Positions 57,085 through 64,000 of a stretch of 64,000 nt of DNA are shown here, one piece after another (positions within the stretch are counted from its first letter, which is position 1; the number at the start of each line of letters is the position of its first letter). This DNA comes from Lachnospiraceae bacterium (GTDB lineage Bacteria > Bacillota > Clostridia > Lachnospirales > Lachnospiraceae), in contig JAILKJ010000081.1 of NCBI GenBank assembly GCA_024693845.1, forward strand, positions 1 through 64,000. Direction: 5' to 3'. A program made the position numbers and the translations under genes. The notes beneath the pieces were generated by a model. The model had not been told where the DNA came from. It did not search any database and saw nothing but the letters and a program-made list of their open reading frames with translations.

Positions 57085-59154
57085 ATGAACAAGGAACTTT
57101 TTGATCTGGCAAAAGAAAGACTTGCCGGGGTTCATCGGGAAGATCAAGTCAAAGAGCCCTACCGATTCTATTTTCAGCGAGTGGCTTTTTTTCTTTTGGA
57201 CTGGTGCCGGATCTATGAACAGATAGAAGCAGGAGAGCATGAAGGCTGGGACCTGGCTGAGTGGGAGAGGATCAACACGCTGCTGTATGCGGATATCGCA
57301 GGTGATGCTTACAGGGAGAGCCTTTCAAACCCCACCTGCGCAACAAAGCTTCTGGGTGAGACCTTCGGCAGCTTTCTTGCCTATGTTTATGCACAGCTTC
57401 GAAGCTGCATACCGGATCTGTTTGAGCAAAACGGCGACAGATTCCTGATGCATATCCAGTATTTTCTTGAACTCTATACGTCCTTTGCCACGGCGGCCGA
57501 GGAGGGACGCAATGCTCCCGACTATGAGAGTGTAAGGGACGGCCTGTATGATTTCATTTTCTACGCTTATGAGCAGGAAGCAGATAAAAATATCAGCGCC
57601 AAGGTAGACCCTTCTTCGGATTTTGCCCTGAGGATCATCGAAGCTTCGGATCCGTCCGATCTCCGTTACCTCTACCGCTTCGGCGAGTATGTATCGGCCA
57701 ATGAGATCGAAACCGCAAAGTATCTTGCAAGCCTTCCGAAGGAAACGCTGCAGCTGATGGCCGACACCTATACCGAAGGCTACCGTATCGGTTTTGAGAA
57801 GACCGGCAAGGATCTTTCCATCAAAGGAACCGTACATATCATCTATCCCCTTGGTTATGAGGTGATCATTAAGTTAGCGATTGCTAATTTTGAGAAGATG
57901 GGGTTAAAGCCCACCATCCCCAGGGATGCGGTCAGCGTACTAGACAGAAGATACGGCAACGAGTCGGGGTACTATTCCACCCGGGCCAGCAGGCAGTATG
58001 ATTTCGACCACAGAGAGGATAATGCACTTTTCCTGGATAAGAAGATGCTCCAGCGGCGTCTGGATTGTATGAAGAATGCCTATGAGGAAAGAAAGGCCAT
58101 GGCCCGCCTGATGGCAGGCCCTGCGGTGATCGAGGTCTTCGGACAGAATCCCTTCGATCCCGAAGTAAGGAAGGAAGCACCTTCCCTTTCCGAAACCCAG
58201 CGCAAACTCAAGCTCTGGTTCGACAATATGCGTTCCGAGCTGGTTGACGGATACATTCCCGAAAAGGAGAGAAGCTTTACCATCATCGCCTTTCCCCTTC
58301 CGGAGATCGGTGATCAGTATACAGAGATCATGCAGGAGACGATCCGTCTCAATACCCTGGACTGGCGCAAATTTGAGAAGATCCAGCAGGGGATCATCGA
58401 TGCCCTGGATCAGTGCAGAAGCGTTCATATCCTGGGCAGGGGAGAGAATCAGACAGATCTTATGGTGCAGCTTTACGAGCTTACCGATCCGGCAAAGCAG
58501 ACCATCTTTGAAAACTGCGTAGCGGATGTCAATATCCCCGTGGGGGAGGTGTTCACCTCTCCGGTGCTTAAAGGGACGCAGGGACTATTGCATGTGACAA
58601 GGGTATTTTTGAACGGCCTGGAATACAGGCAGCTGAGGCTGCGGTTTGAGGACGGCCGGGTGAAGGAATACAGCTGTGACAACTTTGAGGATCCCGAGGA
58701 AGGTAAAAAGCTCATGGATTCACAGATCCTGTTCCATCATAAGGATCTGGCCATCGGTGAGTTTGCGGTGGGTACCAATACCACGGCTTACCGGATGGGG
58801 AAGAAGTACGGCATCGAAGGCAGACTTCCGATCCTGATCGCCGAGAAGACGGGACCGCATCTGGCGGTGGGAGATACCTGCTACTCCTATTCGGAGGATA
58901 TCAGGGTTTACAACCCCGACGGTAAGGAGATCGTTGCAAAAGACAATGAAGTATCCTTAAACCGCAGATCGGATGACGAAGAGGTTAAACTGTCGGCATA
59001 TTTCAACTGCCATACGGATATCACGATCCCCTATCATGAGCTGGGGCTTTTGGCAGGCATAAAGCAAAACGGTGAGCAGATCCCCATCATTAAGGACGGA
59101 CGTTTTGTCCTGCCGGGGACGGAAGCTCTGAATGAAGCATTGGATCAAATATAA
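57085..59154 (+). CDS. M29-family aminopeptidase
   Basis: A 689-residue metallopeptidase. The C-terminal 370 residues match the M29 (aminopeptidase T/PepS) family: [16 protein letters not shown], the first metal-binding region [53 protein letters not shown] and [11 protein letters not shown] at the end, with Glu, His and Asp ligands for two metal ions. The N-terminal 300 residues are a helical extension larger than in typical M29 enzymes (about 410 residues), so this is a long clostridial form. It would release N-terminal amino acids from peptides in the cytoplasm. It is in the pyr-pur operon, 4 bases after the DUF6142 gene. Confidence 0.9.
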   Translation: MNKELFDLAKERLAGVHREDQVKEPYRFYFQRVAFFLLDWCRIYEQIEAGEHEGWDLAEWERINTLLYADIAGDAYRESLSNPTCATKLLGETFGSFLAYVYAQLRSCIPDLFEQNGDRFLMHIQYFLELYTSFATAAEEGRNAPDYESVRDGLYDFIFYAYEQEADKNISAKVDPSSDFALRIIEASDPSDLRYLYRFGEYVSANEIETAKYLASLPKETLQLMADTYTEGYRIGFEKTGKDLSIKGTVHIIYPLGYEVIIKLAIANFEKMGLKPTIPRDAVSVLDRRYGNESGYYSTRASRQYDFDHREDNALFLDKKMLQRRLDCMKNAYEERKAMARLMAGPAVIEVFGQNPFDPEVRKEAPSLSETQRKLKLWFDNMRSELVDGYIPEKERSFTIIAFPLPEIGDQYTEIMQETIRLNTLDWRKFEKIQQGIIDALDQCRSVHILGRGENQTDLMVQLYELTDPAKQTIFENCVADVNIPVGEVFTSPVLKGTQGLLHVTRVFLNGLEYRQLRLRFEDGRVKEYSCDNFEDPEEGKKLMDSQILFHHKDLAIGEFAVGTNTTAYRMGKKYGIEGRLPILIAEKTGPHLAVGDTCYSYSEDIRVYNPDGKEIVAKDNEVSLNRRSDDEEVKLSAYFNCHTDITIPYHELGLLAGIKQNGEQIPIIKDGRFVLPGTEALNEALDQI

Positions 59155-59165
59155 GGAGGAACAAC

Positions 59166-59672
59166 ATGGCACAGGTAGGTATTGTAATGGGATCGGATTC
59201 GGATATGCCGGTCATGAAAAAAGCAGCGGATGTACTCAGTGAGCTGGGGATCAGTTTTGATATGCATATCATCTCGGCCCACAGAGAGCCGGATGACTTT
59301 TTCGAATATGCAAAGGGAGCGGAAGCGGCAGGTTACAAGGTGATCATTGCCGGAGCAGGCATGGCGGCCCATCTGCCGGGCATGTGCGCGGCGATCTTCC
59401 CCATGCCCGTTATCGGTATCCCCATGCATACTACTTCCCTCGGCGGAAGAGATTCCCTGTATTCCATCGTACAGATGCCCAGCGGTATCCCCGTGGCTAC
59501 CGTGGCCATCGGCGGCGGACAGAATGCGGGACTTCTGGCAGCCAGGATTCTGGCAACGTCGGATGCGGCTTTGCTCGAAAAGCTCAAAGCCTACAGTGAG
59601 AAGATGAAGGTAGCTGTACAGCAGAAGGATGCAAAGCTTCAGGAAGTCGGATACGAAGCCTACGGAAAGTAA
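59166..59672 (+). CDS. purE: 5-(carboxyamino)imidazole ribonucleotide mutase
   Basis: A 168-residue class I PurE, which converts N5-CAIR to CAIR in purine synthesis. [20 protein letters not shown] and the [14 protein letters not shown] region with the catalytic His are present, as is [15 protein letters not shown] and [38 protein letters not shown] is 7 bases before the ATG. PurK, which makes its substrate in bacteria, is not in the window. Confidence 0.97.
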   Translation: MAQVGIVMGSDSDMPVMKKAADVLSELGISFDMHIISAHREPDDFFEYAKGAEAAGYKVIIAGAGMAAHLPGMCAAIFPMPVIGIPMHTTSLGGRDSLYSIVQMPSGIPVATVAIGGGQNAGLLAARILATSDAALLEKLKAYSEKMKVAVQQKDAKLQEVGYEAYGK

Positions 59673-59720
59673 GCAGACCCTTACGGGAACCCATATAACC
59701 CAAACAAAAAGGAGGAGAAC

Positions 59721-60746
59721 ATGGATTACAAGAAAGCCGGAGTGGACATTGAGGCAGGATACCGCAGTGTGGAGCTGATGAAGGAGCATATCAAAAAGAC
59801 CATGCGGCCGGAGGTGCTGGGAGGCATCGGCGGTTTTGCGGGGGCTTTTGACCTGTCGGCGATCAAGGGCATGGAGGAGCCTGTACTGCTCAGCGGTACG
59901 GATGGCTGCGGCACCAAGGTTAAGCTGGCATTTTTGATGGATAAGCATGATACCATCGGTATCGACTGCGTGGCTATGTGCGTGAATGATATCGCATGTT
60001 CCGGCGGTGAGCCCTTGTTCTTCCTGGATTATATCGCCTGTGGAAAAAATATCCCCGAGAAGATCGCTGCTATCGTAAGCGGTGTGGCTGAAGGGTGCCG
60101 GCAGTCAGGTGCAGCTCTGGTGGGCGGTGAGACTGCAGAGCATCCGGGGCTGATGCCGGAGGAGGAATATGACCTGGCCGGTTTTGCGGTAGGACTCGCG
60201 GATCGCAAGGACATGATCACCGGTGAGACCATTGCGGATGGCGATGTGCTGATCGGTCTGGCGTCTTCGGGCGTGCATTCCAACGGCTTTTCACTGGTGC
60301 GCAAGGTATTCGAGATGACCAGGGAGAGCCTGGACACCTATTATGACAGTCTGGGAACCACCCTCGGGGAAGCGCTCATCGCTCCCACAAGGATCTATGT
60401 GAAGGCTCTTAAGAGCGTAAAGGAAGCGGGCGTTAAGATCAAGGGTTGCAGCCATATCACCGGCGGCGGTTTCTATGAGAACATTCCCCGCATGCTGCCG
60501 GAGGGCGTAAAAGCGGTGGTTGAGAAAAACAGCTATCCCATCCCTCAGATCTTCACTCTTATGGCAGATAAGGGTCAGATCGAGGAAAAGATGATGTACA
60601 ACACCTTTAACATGGGGCTCGGCATGGTGATCTGTGTATCTCCCGAGGATGCCGAGGCGACCCTGGAGGCCCTTGAGAAGGCCGGTGAGAAGGCATACAG
60701 AGTCGGCAAGATCGCAAGCGGAAGCAAGTGCGCTGAGCTGGTTTAA
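59721..60746 (+). CDS. purM: Phosphoribosylaminoimidazole synthetase (AIR synthetase)
   Basis: A 341-residue ATP-dependent cyclase that makes AIR from FGAM. The N-terminus DYKKAGVDIEAGYRSVELMK, SGTDGCGTKVKLAFLMDKHDTIGIDCVAMCVNDI with ATP-binding acids, and the C-terminal CSHITGGGFYENIPRMLP are all typical. AAGGAGG lies before the ATG, 48 bases after purE. Length is normal. Confidence 0.97.
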   Translation: MDYKKAGVDIEAGYRSVELMKEHIKKTMRPEVLGGIGGFAGAFDLSAIKGMEEPVLLSGTDGCGTKVKLAFLMDKHDTIGIDCVAMCVNDIACSGGEPLFFLDYIACGKNIPEKIAAIVSGVAEGCRQSGAALVGGETAEHPGLMPEEEYDLAGFAVGLADRKDMITGETIADGDVLIGLASSGVHSNGFSLVRKVFEMTRESLDTYYDSLGTTLGEALIAPTRIYVKALKSVKEAGVKIKGCSHITGGGFYENIPRMLPEGVKAVVEKNSYPIPQIFTLMADKGQIEEKMMYNTFNMGLGMVICVSPEDAEATLEALEKAGEKAYRVGKIASGSKCAELV

Positions 60747-60759
60747 GGAGGAGAATGAA

Positions 60760-62031
60760 ATGAAGGTTCTGATCGTAGGCGGAGGCGGCAGAGAGCATGC
60801 CATCGCAATGTGTGTTAAAAAAAGCCCCAAAGTAGACAAGCTCTATTGTGCACCCGGCAACGCCGGTATCGCAAAGATCGCCGAATGTGTTCCCATCAAG
60901 GTGATGGAGTTTGAGAAAATGGCGGATTTTGCACAGGAGCAGCAGATCGATCTTACGATCATCGGTCCCGACGATCCGCTGGCAGGGGGTATTGTGGATG
61001 TGTTTGAGAAGAGAGATCTTCGTGTATTCGGTCCCAGGGGGAATGCGGCCATCCTGGAAGGAAGCAAGGCTTTTTCCAAGGATCTGATGAAAAAATACGG
61101 CATCCCTACTGCGGCGTACGAGAACTTTGATGATCCCGAAGAGGCCCTTAAGTATCTGGAGAGTGCATCTTACCCTATCGTGCTGAAGGCAGACGGTCTG
61201 GCACTGGGCAAGGGCGTTCTGATCTGTCAGGATAAGGCAGAGGCTGTTGAGGGCGTGCGCAGCATCATGCAGGATAAGAAGTTCGGCAGTGCCGGAAACC
61301 GCATGGTCATCGAAGAGTTCATGACCGGACGTGAGGTATCCGTTCTTTCTTTTGTAGACGGCAACACCATCAAGATCATGTCCTCCGCTCAGGATCACAA
61401 GAGGGCAGGAGACGGCGATACCGGACTGAATACCGGCGGCATGGGTACTTTTTCTCCCAGTCCCTTCTATACTCCCGAAGTGGATGCATACTGCCGGGAG
61501 CATATCTTTCAGAAGACCGTAGATGCCATGAAGGCGGAAGGCAGAGAGTTTAAGGGCATCATCTTCTTCGGCCTGATGCTGACAAAGGACGGTCCGAAGG
61601 TATTGGAGTACAACGCCAGGTTCGGTGATCCCGAAGCGCAGGTGGTACTTCCCAGACTGAAGGGGGATATCATCGATATCGTAGAAGCCTGCATTGACGG
61701 AACCCTTGCAGATACCCCCGTGGAGTTTGAGGACAACGCTGCAGTCTGCGTGGTCCTTGCATCCGACGGATATCCCGTATCCTATGAAAAGGGATTTGAG
61801 ATCACCGGTCTGGAAGCCTTTGAGGGTAAGGATGATTACTTCTGCTTCCATGCGGGAACAGCCTTTGACGGTGATAAGATCGTTACCGCAGGCGGCAGGG
61901 TACTGGGCGTAACGGCCAAGGGCGATACCCTTACCGGGGCAAGAGCCAAAGCTTACGAGGCTACCGAGTGGGTGAAGTTTGATAACAAGTACATGCGCCA
62001 CGACATCGGAAAAGCCATCGACGAAGCATAA
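60760..62031 (+). CDS. purD: Phosphoribosylamine-glycine ligase (GAR synthetase)
   Basis: A 423-residue ATP-grasp enzyme that joins glycine to phosphoribosylamine. The start MKVLIVGGGGREHAIAM is canonical, so ATG 60760 with AAGGAGG upstream is chosen over the longer frame beginning inside purM. LKADGLALGKGVLIC, NTGGMGTFSPSPFYT and YNARFGDPEAQVVLPRL are the ATP-grasp and metal-binding signatures. It ends the operon; the substrate, phosphoribosylamine, is what a PurF-type enzyme such as that at 50005 would make. Confidence 0.97.
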   Translation: MKVLIVGGGGREHAIAMCVKKSPKVDKLYCAPGNAGIAKIAECVPIKVMEFEKMADFAQEQQIDLTIIGPDDPLAGGIVDVFEKRDLRVFGPRGNAAILEGSKAFSKDLMKKYGIPTAAYENFDDPEEALKYLESASYPIVLKADGLALGKGVLICQDKAEAVEGVRSIMQDKKFGSAGNRMVIEEFMTGREVSVLSFVDGNTIKIMSSAQDHKRAGDGDTGLNTGGMGTFSPSPFYTPEVDAYCREHIFQKTVDAMKAEGREFKGIIFFGLMLTKDGPKVLEYNARFGDPEAQVVLPRLKGDIIDIVEACIDGTLADTPVEFEDNAAVCVVLASDGYPVSYEKGFEITGLEAFEGKDDYFCFHAGTAFDGDKIVTAGGRVLGVTAKGDTLTGARAKAYEATEWVKFDNKYMRHDIGKAIDEA

Positions 62032-62061
62032 GAGATCCGGCGCAACGTTTACATAAGAGAA

Positions 62062-62087
62062 ACCTGCAAGATATCTTTCATGCAGGT
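62062..62087 (+). other. Hairpin behind purD
   Basis: ACCTGCA 62062-62068 pairs with TGCAGGT 62081-62087 around a loop that contains the palindrome AGATATCT. No T-run follows directly, so termination is uncertain. The remaining 200-base gap shows only this and the promoter below. Confidence 0.5.
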
Positions 62088-62143
62088 GACTTATAACAAG
62101 GCCCTAAAATAAAGGATTTGAACTGAAAAACGACAGAATTTGG

Positions 62144-62172
62144 TTGACGTAATATTATTATCATAGTATGAT
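62144..62172 (+). promoter_or_regulatory. Promoter of the SH3/glucosaminidase gene
   Basis: TTGACG at 62144-62149 and TATGAT at 62167-62172, spacer 17 bases, about 60 bases before the ATG at 62232. Confidence 0.65.
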
Positions 62173-62231
62173 ATCCATGGATTGTTGTGTGATTTTGAAT
62201 GAAATCTTGCAGAAAAGCATGGGAGAATTCT

Positions 62232-64000
62232 ATGATACCGACCAAAAAAAGTGATAGCTATCGTTTTTTAAAGAGAGCCGCAGGCGCCGCAACCATAGGG
62301 CTTGTGTGCCTGGCACTTTCACCCCTGAGCGCTTTTGCATCCCTGGGGACAGGGGTACTTACGGCGGATAAGGTGAATGTGAGAGCGGATGCCTCCTCAA
62401 CCGCCGCCAAGGTGACACAGCTTCCCGTCGGCGCAGAGATGACCGTTGAGGGTGTTAAGGCAGATGCGGCCGGCAAGTATTGGTATCAGGTCACTTTTGT
62501 AAAAGATAACAACAGCTATTCGGGATATATCCTGGGTGATTATGTGAAATACACAGCCGCCGAGGAAAAGAAGAGTTCCAAGAAAAAGAAGAAGAAAAAA
62601 GCCGAGAGCGACGAAAATGTGACGGAGATCAAAGTCCCCGAAGAGATCGCCATGGCACCGGAGGCTGATAAGATCCCTACGGATGATGATACGGAGAATG
62701 CGGCGGAGACCGAGACGGAAACCAAGAAAAAGGTGAAACGTCAGGGCGAAGTCCTGGGGGACGATGTAAGAGTACGCAAGAGTCCCGTTACGGGAGCTGA
62801 GGTGACCAGGCTGACCCGGGGAACGGTGGTGACCGTAACCTCCGATAAGAAGGGTAGCGATAACAAAACCTGGTACAAGATCAAGGTGAAGCAGGACGGT
62901 AAGACCAAAAAAGGCTATATCCGCGAGGATCTGCTGAAGGTGACCGAGACTGTGACAGAGGAGAAGGCAGCCGATACGGCGGTGGTCCTTTCGGACGAGG
63001 AGTTTGAGAAGGCTATGTCGGATCAGGGCTTTCCCGAGGATTACAAGCCTGCCCTACGCGTACTGCATGAGAAGCATCCCACCTGGACCTTCAAGGCCAA
63101 GGCTACGGGGATCAAATGGGGCGATGTGTTAAAAGCTGAGAGTGCGGTAGGCAAGAACCTTGTGGCCAAATCCGCCATCTCTTCCTGGAAATCCACGGAG
63201 AGTACGGCGTTTAACTGGAAGAAGAACACCTGGTACGGATTTGACGGCGGCAGCTGGGTAGCGGCTTCCGAAGGCCTTGTAGCCTACTATCTGGATCCGA
63301 GAAACTTTTTGAATGAGACCCAGATCTTCCAGTTCGAATCGCTGGAATATCAGGATTATCAGAACGAAGACGGTGTAAAGACGCTTCTGGCCGGCACTTT
63401 TATGAAGGGCAAATATAAGGATACCGACGGCAAGAAGAAAGCCTATTCCAAAACCTTCATGGAGGTGGGCAAGGAAGTGGGAGCCAATCCCTATCATCTG
63501 GCGGCAAGATGCTATCAGGAGCAGGGGGTCGGCAAGAGCGACAGTATATCCGGCAAAGTAGCCGGTTATGAAGGGATCTACAACTACTTTAACGTAGGCG
63601 CCTATGCCAGCGGCGGCAATTCGCCGACAAAGCAGGGCCTTGTGTATGCATCCTCTACCGGAAATGACAATACGAATTACGGACGCCCCTGGGACAGCAT
63701 TCACCAGTCAATCCTCGGCGGCGCCATGTACCTGTCCCAGAAGTATATTCTGACGGGGCAGAACACGCTGTACTTCCAGAAGTTCAACGTGGTAAATAAG
63801 AAAAACGGACTGTACAGACATCAGTATATGACTAACATCCAGGCCGCTTACAGCGAGGCCGTGAAGATGAAGAAGGCATATGAGAAGCAGGACGCACCGC
63901 TGGTATTTTTCATCCCCGTATATAAGGAGATGCCTGCGGAAGTATGTGCACTGCCCTCCTCCAAGGCCAATCCCAATGATTATCTGAGCGAGCTTACCGT
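62232..64000 (+). CDS. Secreted SH3 and glucosaminidase-type cell-wall hydrolase (3' end missing)
   Basis: The frame is open from ATG 62232 (GGGAG 6 bases upstream) to the window end, 589 codons without stop. A signal peptide is clear: basic RFLKRAAGAA, hydrophobic TIGLVCLALSPLSAFA, cleavage near residue 36. Two bacterial SH3 domains follow (ADKVNVRADASSTAAKVTQLP and GDDVRVRKSPVTGAEVTRLTRG), separated by a Lys-rich then acidic linker. From about residue 270 comes a glucosaminidase-like (GH73/LytB-type) region with DPRNFLNETQIFQFESL, LAARCYQEQGVGKSD (a candidate catalytic glutamate), and GGAMYLSQKYI. Such enzymes cut peptidoglycan between N-acetylglucosamine and N-acetylmuramic acid outside the cell. 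Confidence 0.87.
   Translation, partial: MIPTKKSDSYRFLKRAAGAATIGLVCLALSPLSAFASLGTGVLTADKVNVRADASSTAAKVTQLPVGAEMTVEGVKADAAGKYWYQVTFVKDNNSYSGYILGDYVKYTAAEEKKSSKKKKKKKAESDENVTEIKVPEEIAMAPEADKIPTDDDTENAAETETETKKKVKRQGEVLGDDVRVRKSPVTGAEVTRLTRGTVVTVTSDKKGSDNKTWYKIKVKQDGKTKKGYIREDLLKVTETVTEEKAADTAVVLSDEEFEKAMSDQGFPEDYKPALRVLHEKHPTWTFKAKATGIKWGDVLKAESAVGKNLVAKSAISSWKSTESTAFNWKKNTWYGFDGGSWVAASEGLVAYYLDPRNFLNETQIFQFESLEYQDYQNEDGVKTLLAGTFMKGKYKDTDGKKKAYSKTFMEVGKEVGANPYHLAARCYQEQGVGKSDSISGKVAGYEGIYNYFNVGAYASGGNSPTKQGLVYASSTGNDNTNYGRPWDSIHQSILGGAMYLSQKYILTGQNTLYFQKFNVVNKKNGLYRHQYMTNIQAAYSEAVKMKKAYEKQDAPLVFFIPVYKEMPAEVCALPSSKANPNDYLSELT

Noticed and set aside
1-64000. CRISPR arrays, tRNA or rRNA genes, insertion sequences, prophage
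   Set aside because: No regularly spaced repeat array, no tRNA-like cloverleaf with GGTTCRA, no rRNA sequence, and no transposase, integrase or phage structural gene was seen when reading both strands.

Overview
The window looks like chromosomal DNA of a Gram-positive, anaerobic clostridium, most likely a member of the Lachnospiraceae. The grounds are: strong AGGAGG-type ribosome binding sites before most genes, intrinsic terminators with T-tracts, an AddAB rather than RecBCD recombination nuclease, ECF-type vitamin uptake S-components, a Re-citrate-synthase-like enzyme in place of an ordinary citrate synthase, and several families I associate with this group (DUF6062, DUF6142, DUF3169, a PurF paralogue without its cysteine). 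Base composition is close to even by eye. I saw no rRNA, tRNA, CRISPR array, prophage, transposase or plasmid gene, so this is mainly core chromosome with some accessory genes. Taxonomy is an inference from gene content only.

Layout. 1-8 kb: a partial transglutaminase-like protein, an SGNH esterase and a lipoprotein that share an exact 35-bp repeat; a LysR regulator divergent from the Re-citrate-synthase-like gene; an odd protein with a small N-terminal PKRARGL..GRA module; then a leftward operon (unknown protein, XRE regulator, DUF3169 membrane protein) facing a methyltransferase across four TGACAA-based operator-like repeats. 8-17.7 kb: MATE and AEC transporters, GNAT acetyltransferase, YtxH-like acidic protein, a LacI-type sensor fused to a GGDEF domain, DUF6062, TetR, a uracil-type permease and a Nudix hydrolase. 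17.8-30.3 kb: addB-addA, a glycosyltransferase, a TPP riboswitch with thiT, mgtE, a HAD phosphatase fused to a CPBP protease, and a nitroreductase. 30.5-35 kb: VanW protein, an HPr-like protein without its histidine, and an XPD-type helicase with an N-terminal nuclease.

35.1-42.6 kb: a gene-free stretch of about 0.5 kb with several stem-loops, then a GH13 amylase translationally coupled to a MacB-like ABC exporter set (ATPase, poly-serine surface protein, FtsX-type permease), followed by an Ala/Lys/Glu-rich coiled-coil protein. 42.6-53.6 kb: valS, then an apparent operon FapA - folC - 50-aa protein - zinc-ribbon/TPR protein - PurF paralogue - DUF1846 - trpF that ends at a strong terminator. 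53.6-62 kb: an ECF S-component with an attenuator-like leader, then one long operon from a promoter at 54525: degenerate Nudix - pyrF - pyrE - two small membrane proteins - M29 aminopeptidase - purE - purM - purD, joining pyrimidine and purine synthesis. The last gene is an SH3/glucosaminidase cell-wall enzyme that runs off the window.

The points I think most deserve follow-up are the operator array at 7257-7360, the glutaminase-dead PurF/DUF1846/TrpF operon, the HAD-CPBP fusion read from an apparently leaderless mRNA, the amylase-coupled exporter with its poly-serine protein, the structured gene-free region near 35.3 kb, and the protein at 4517 with duplicated and internal translation starts.
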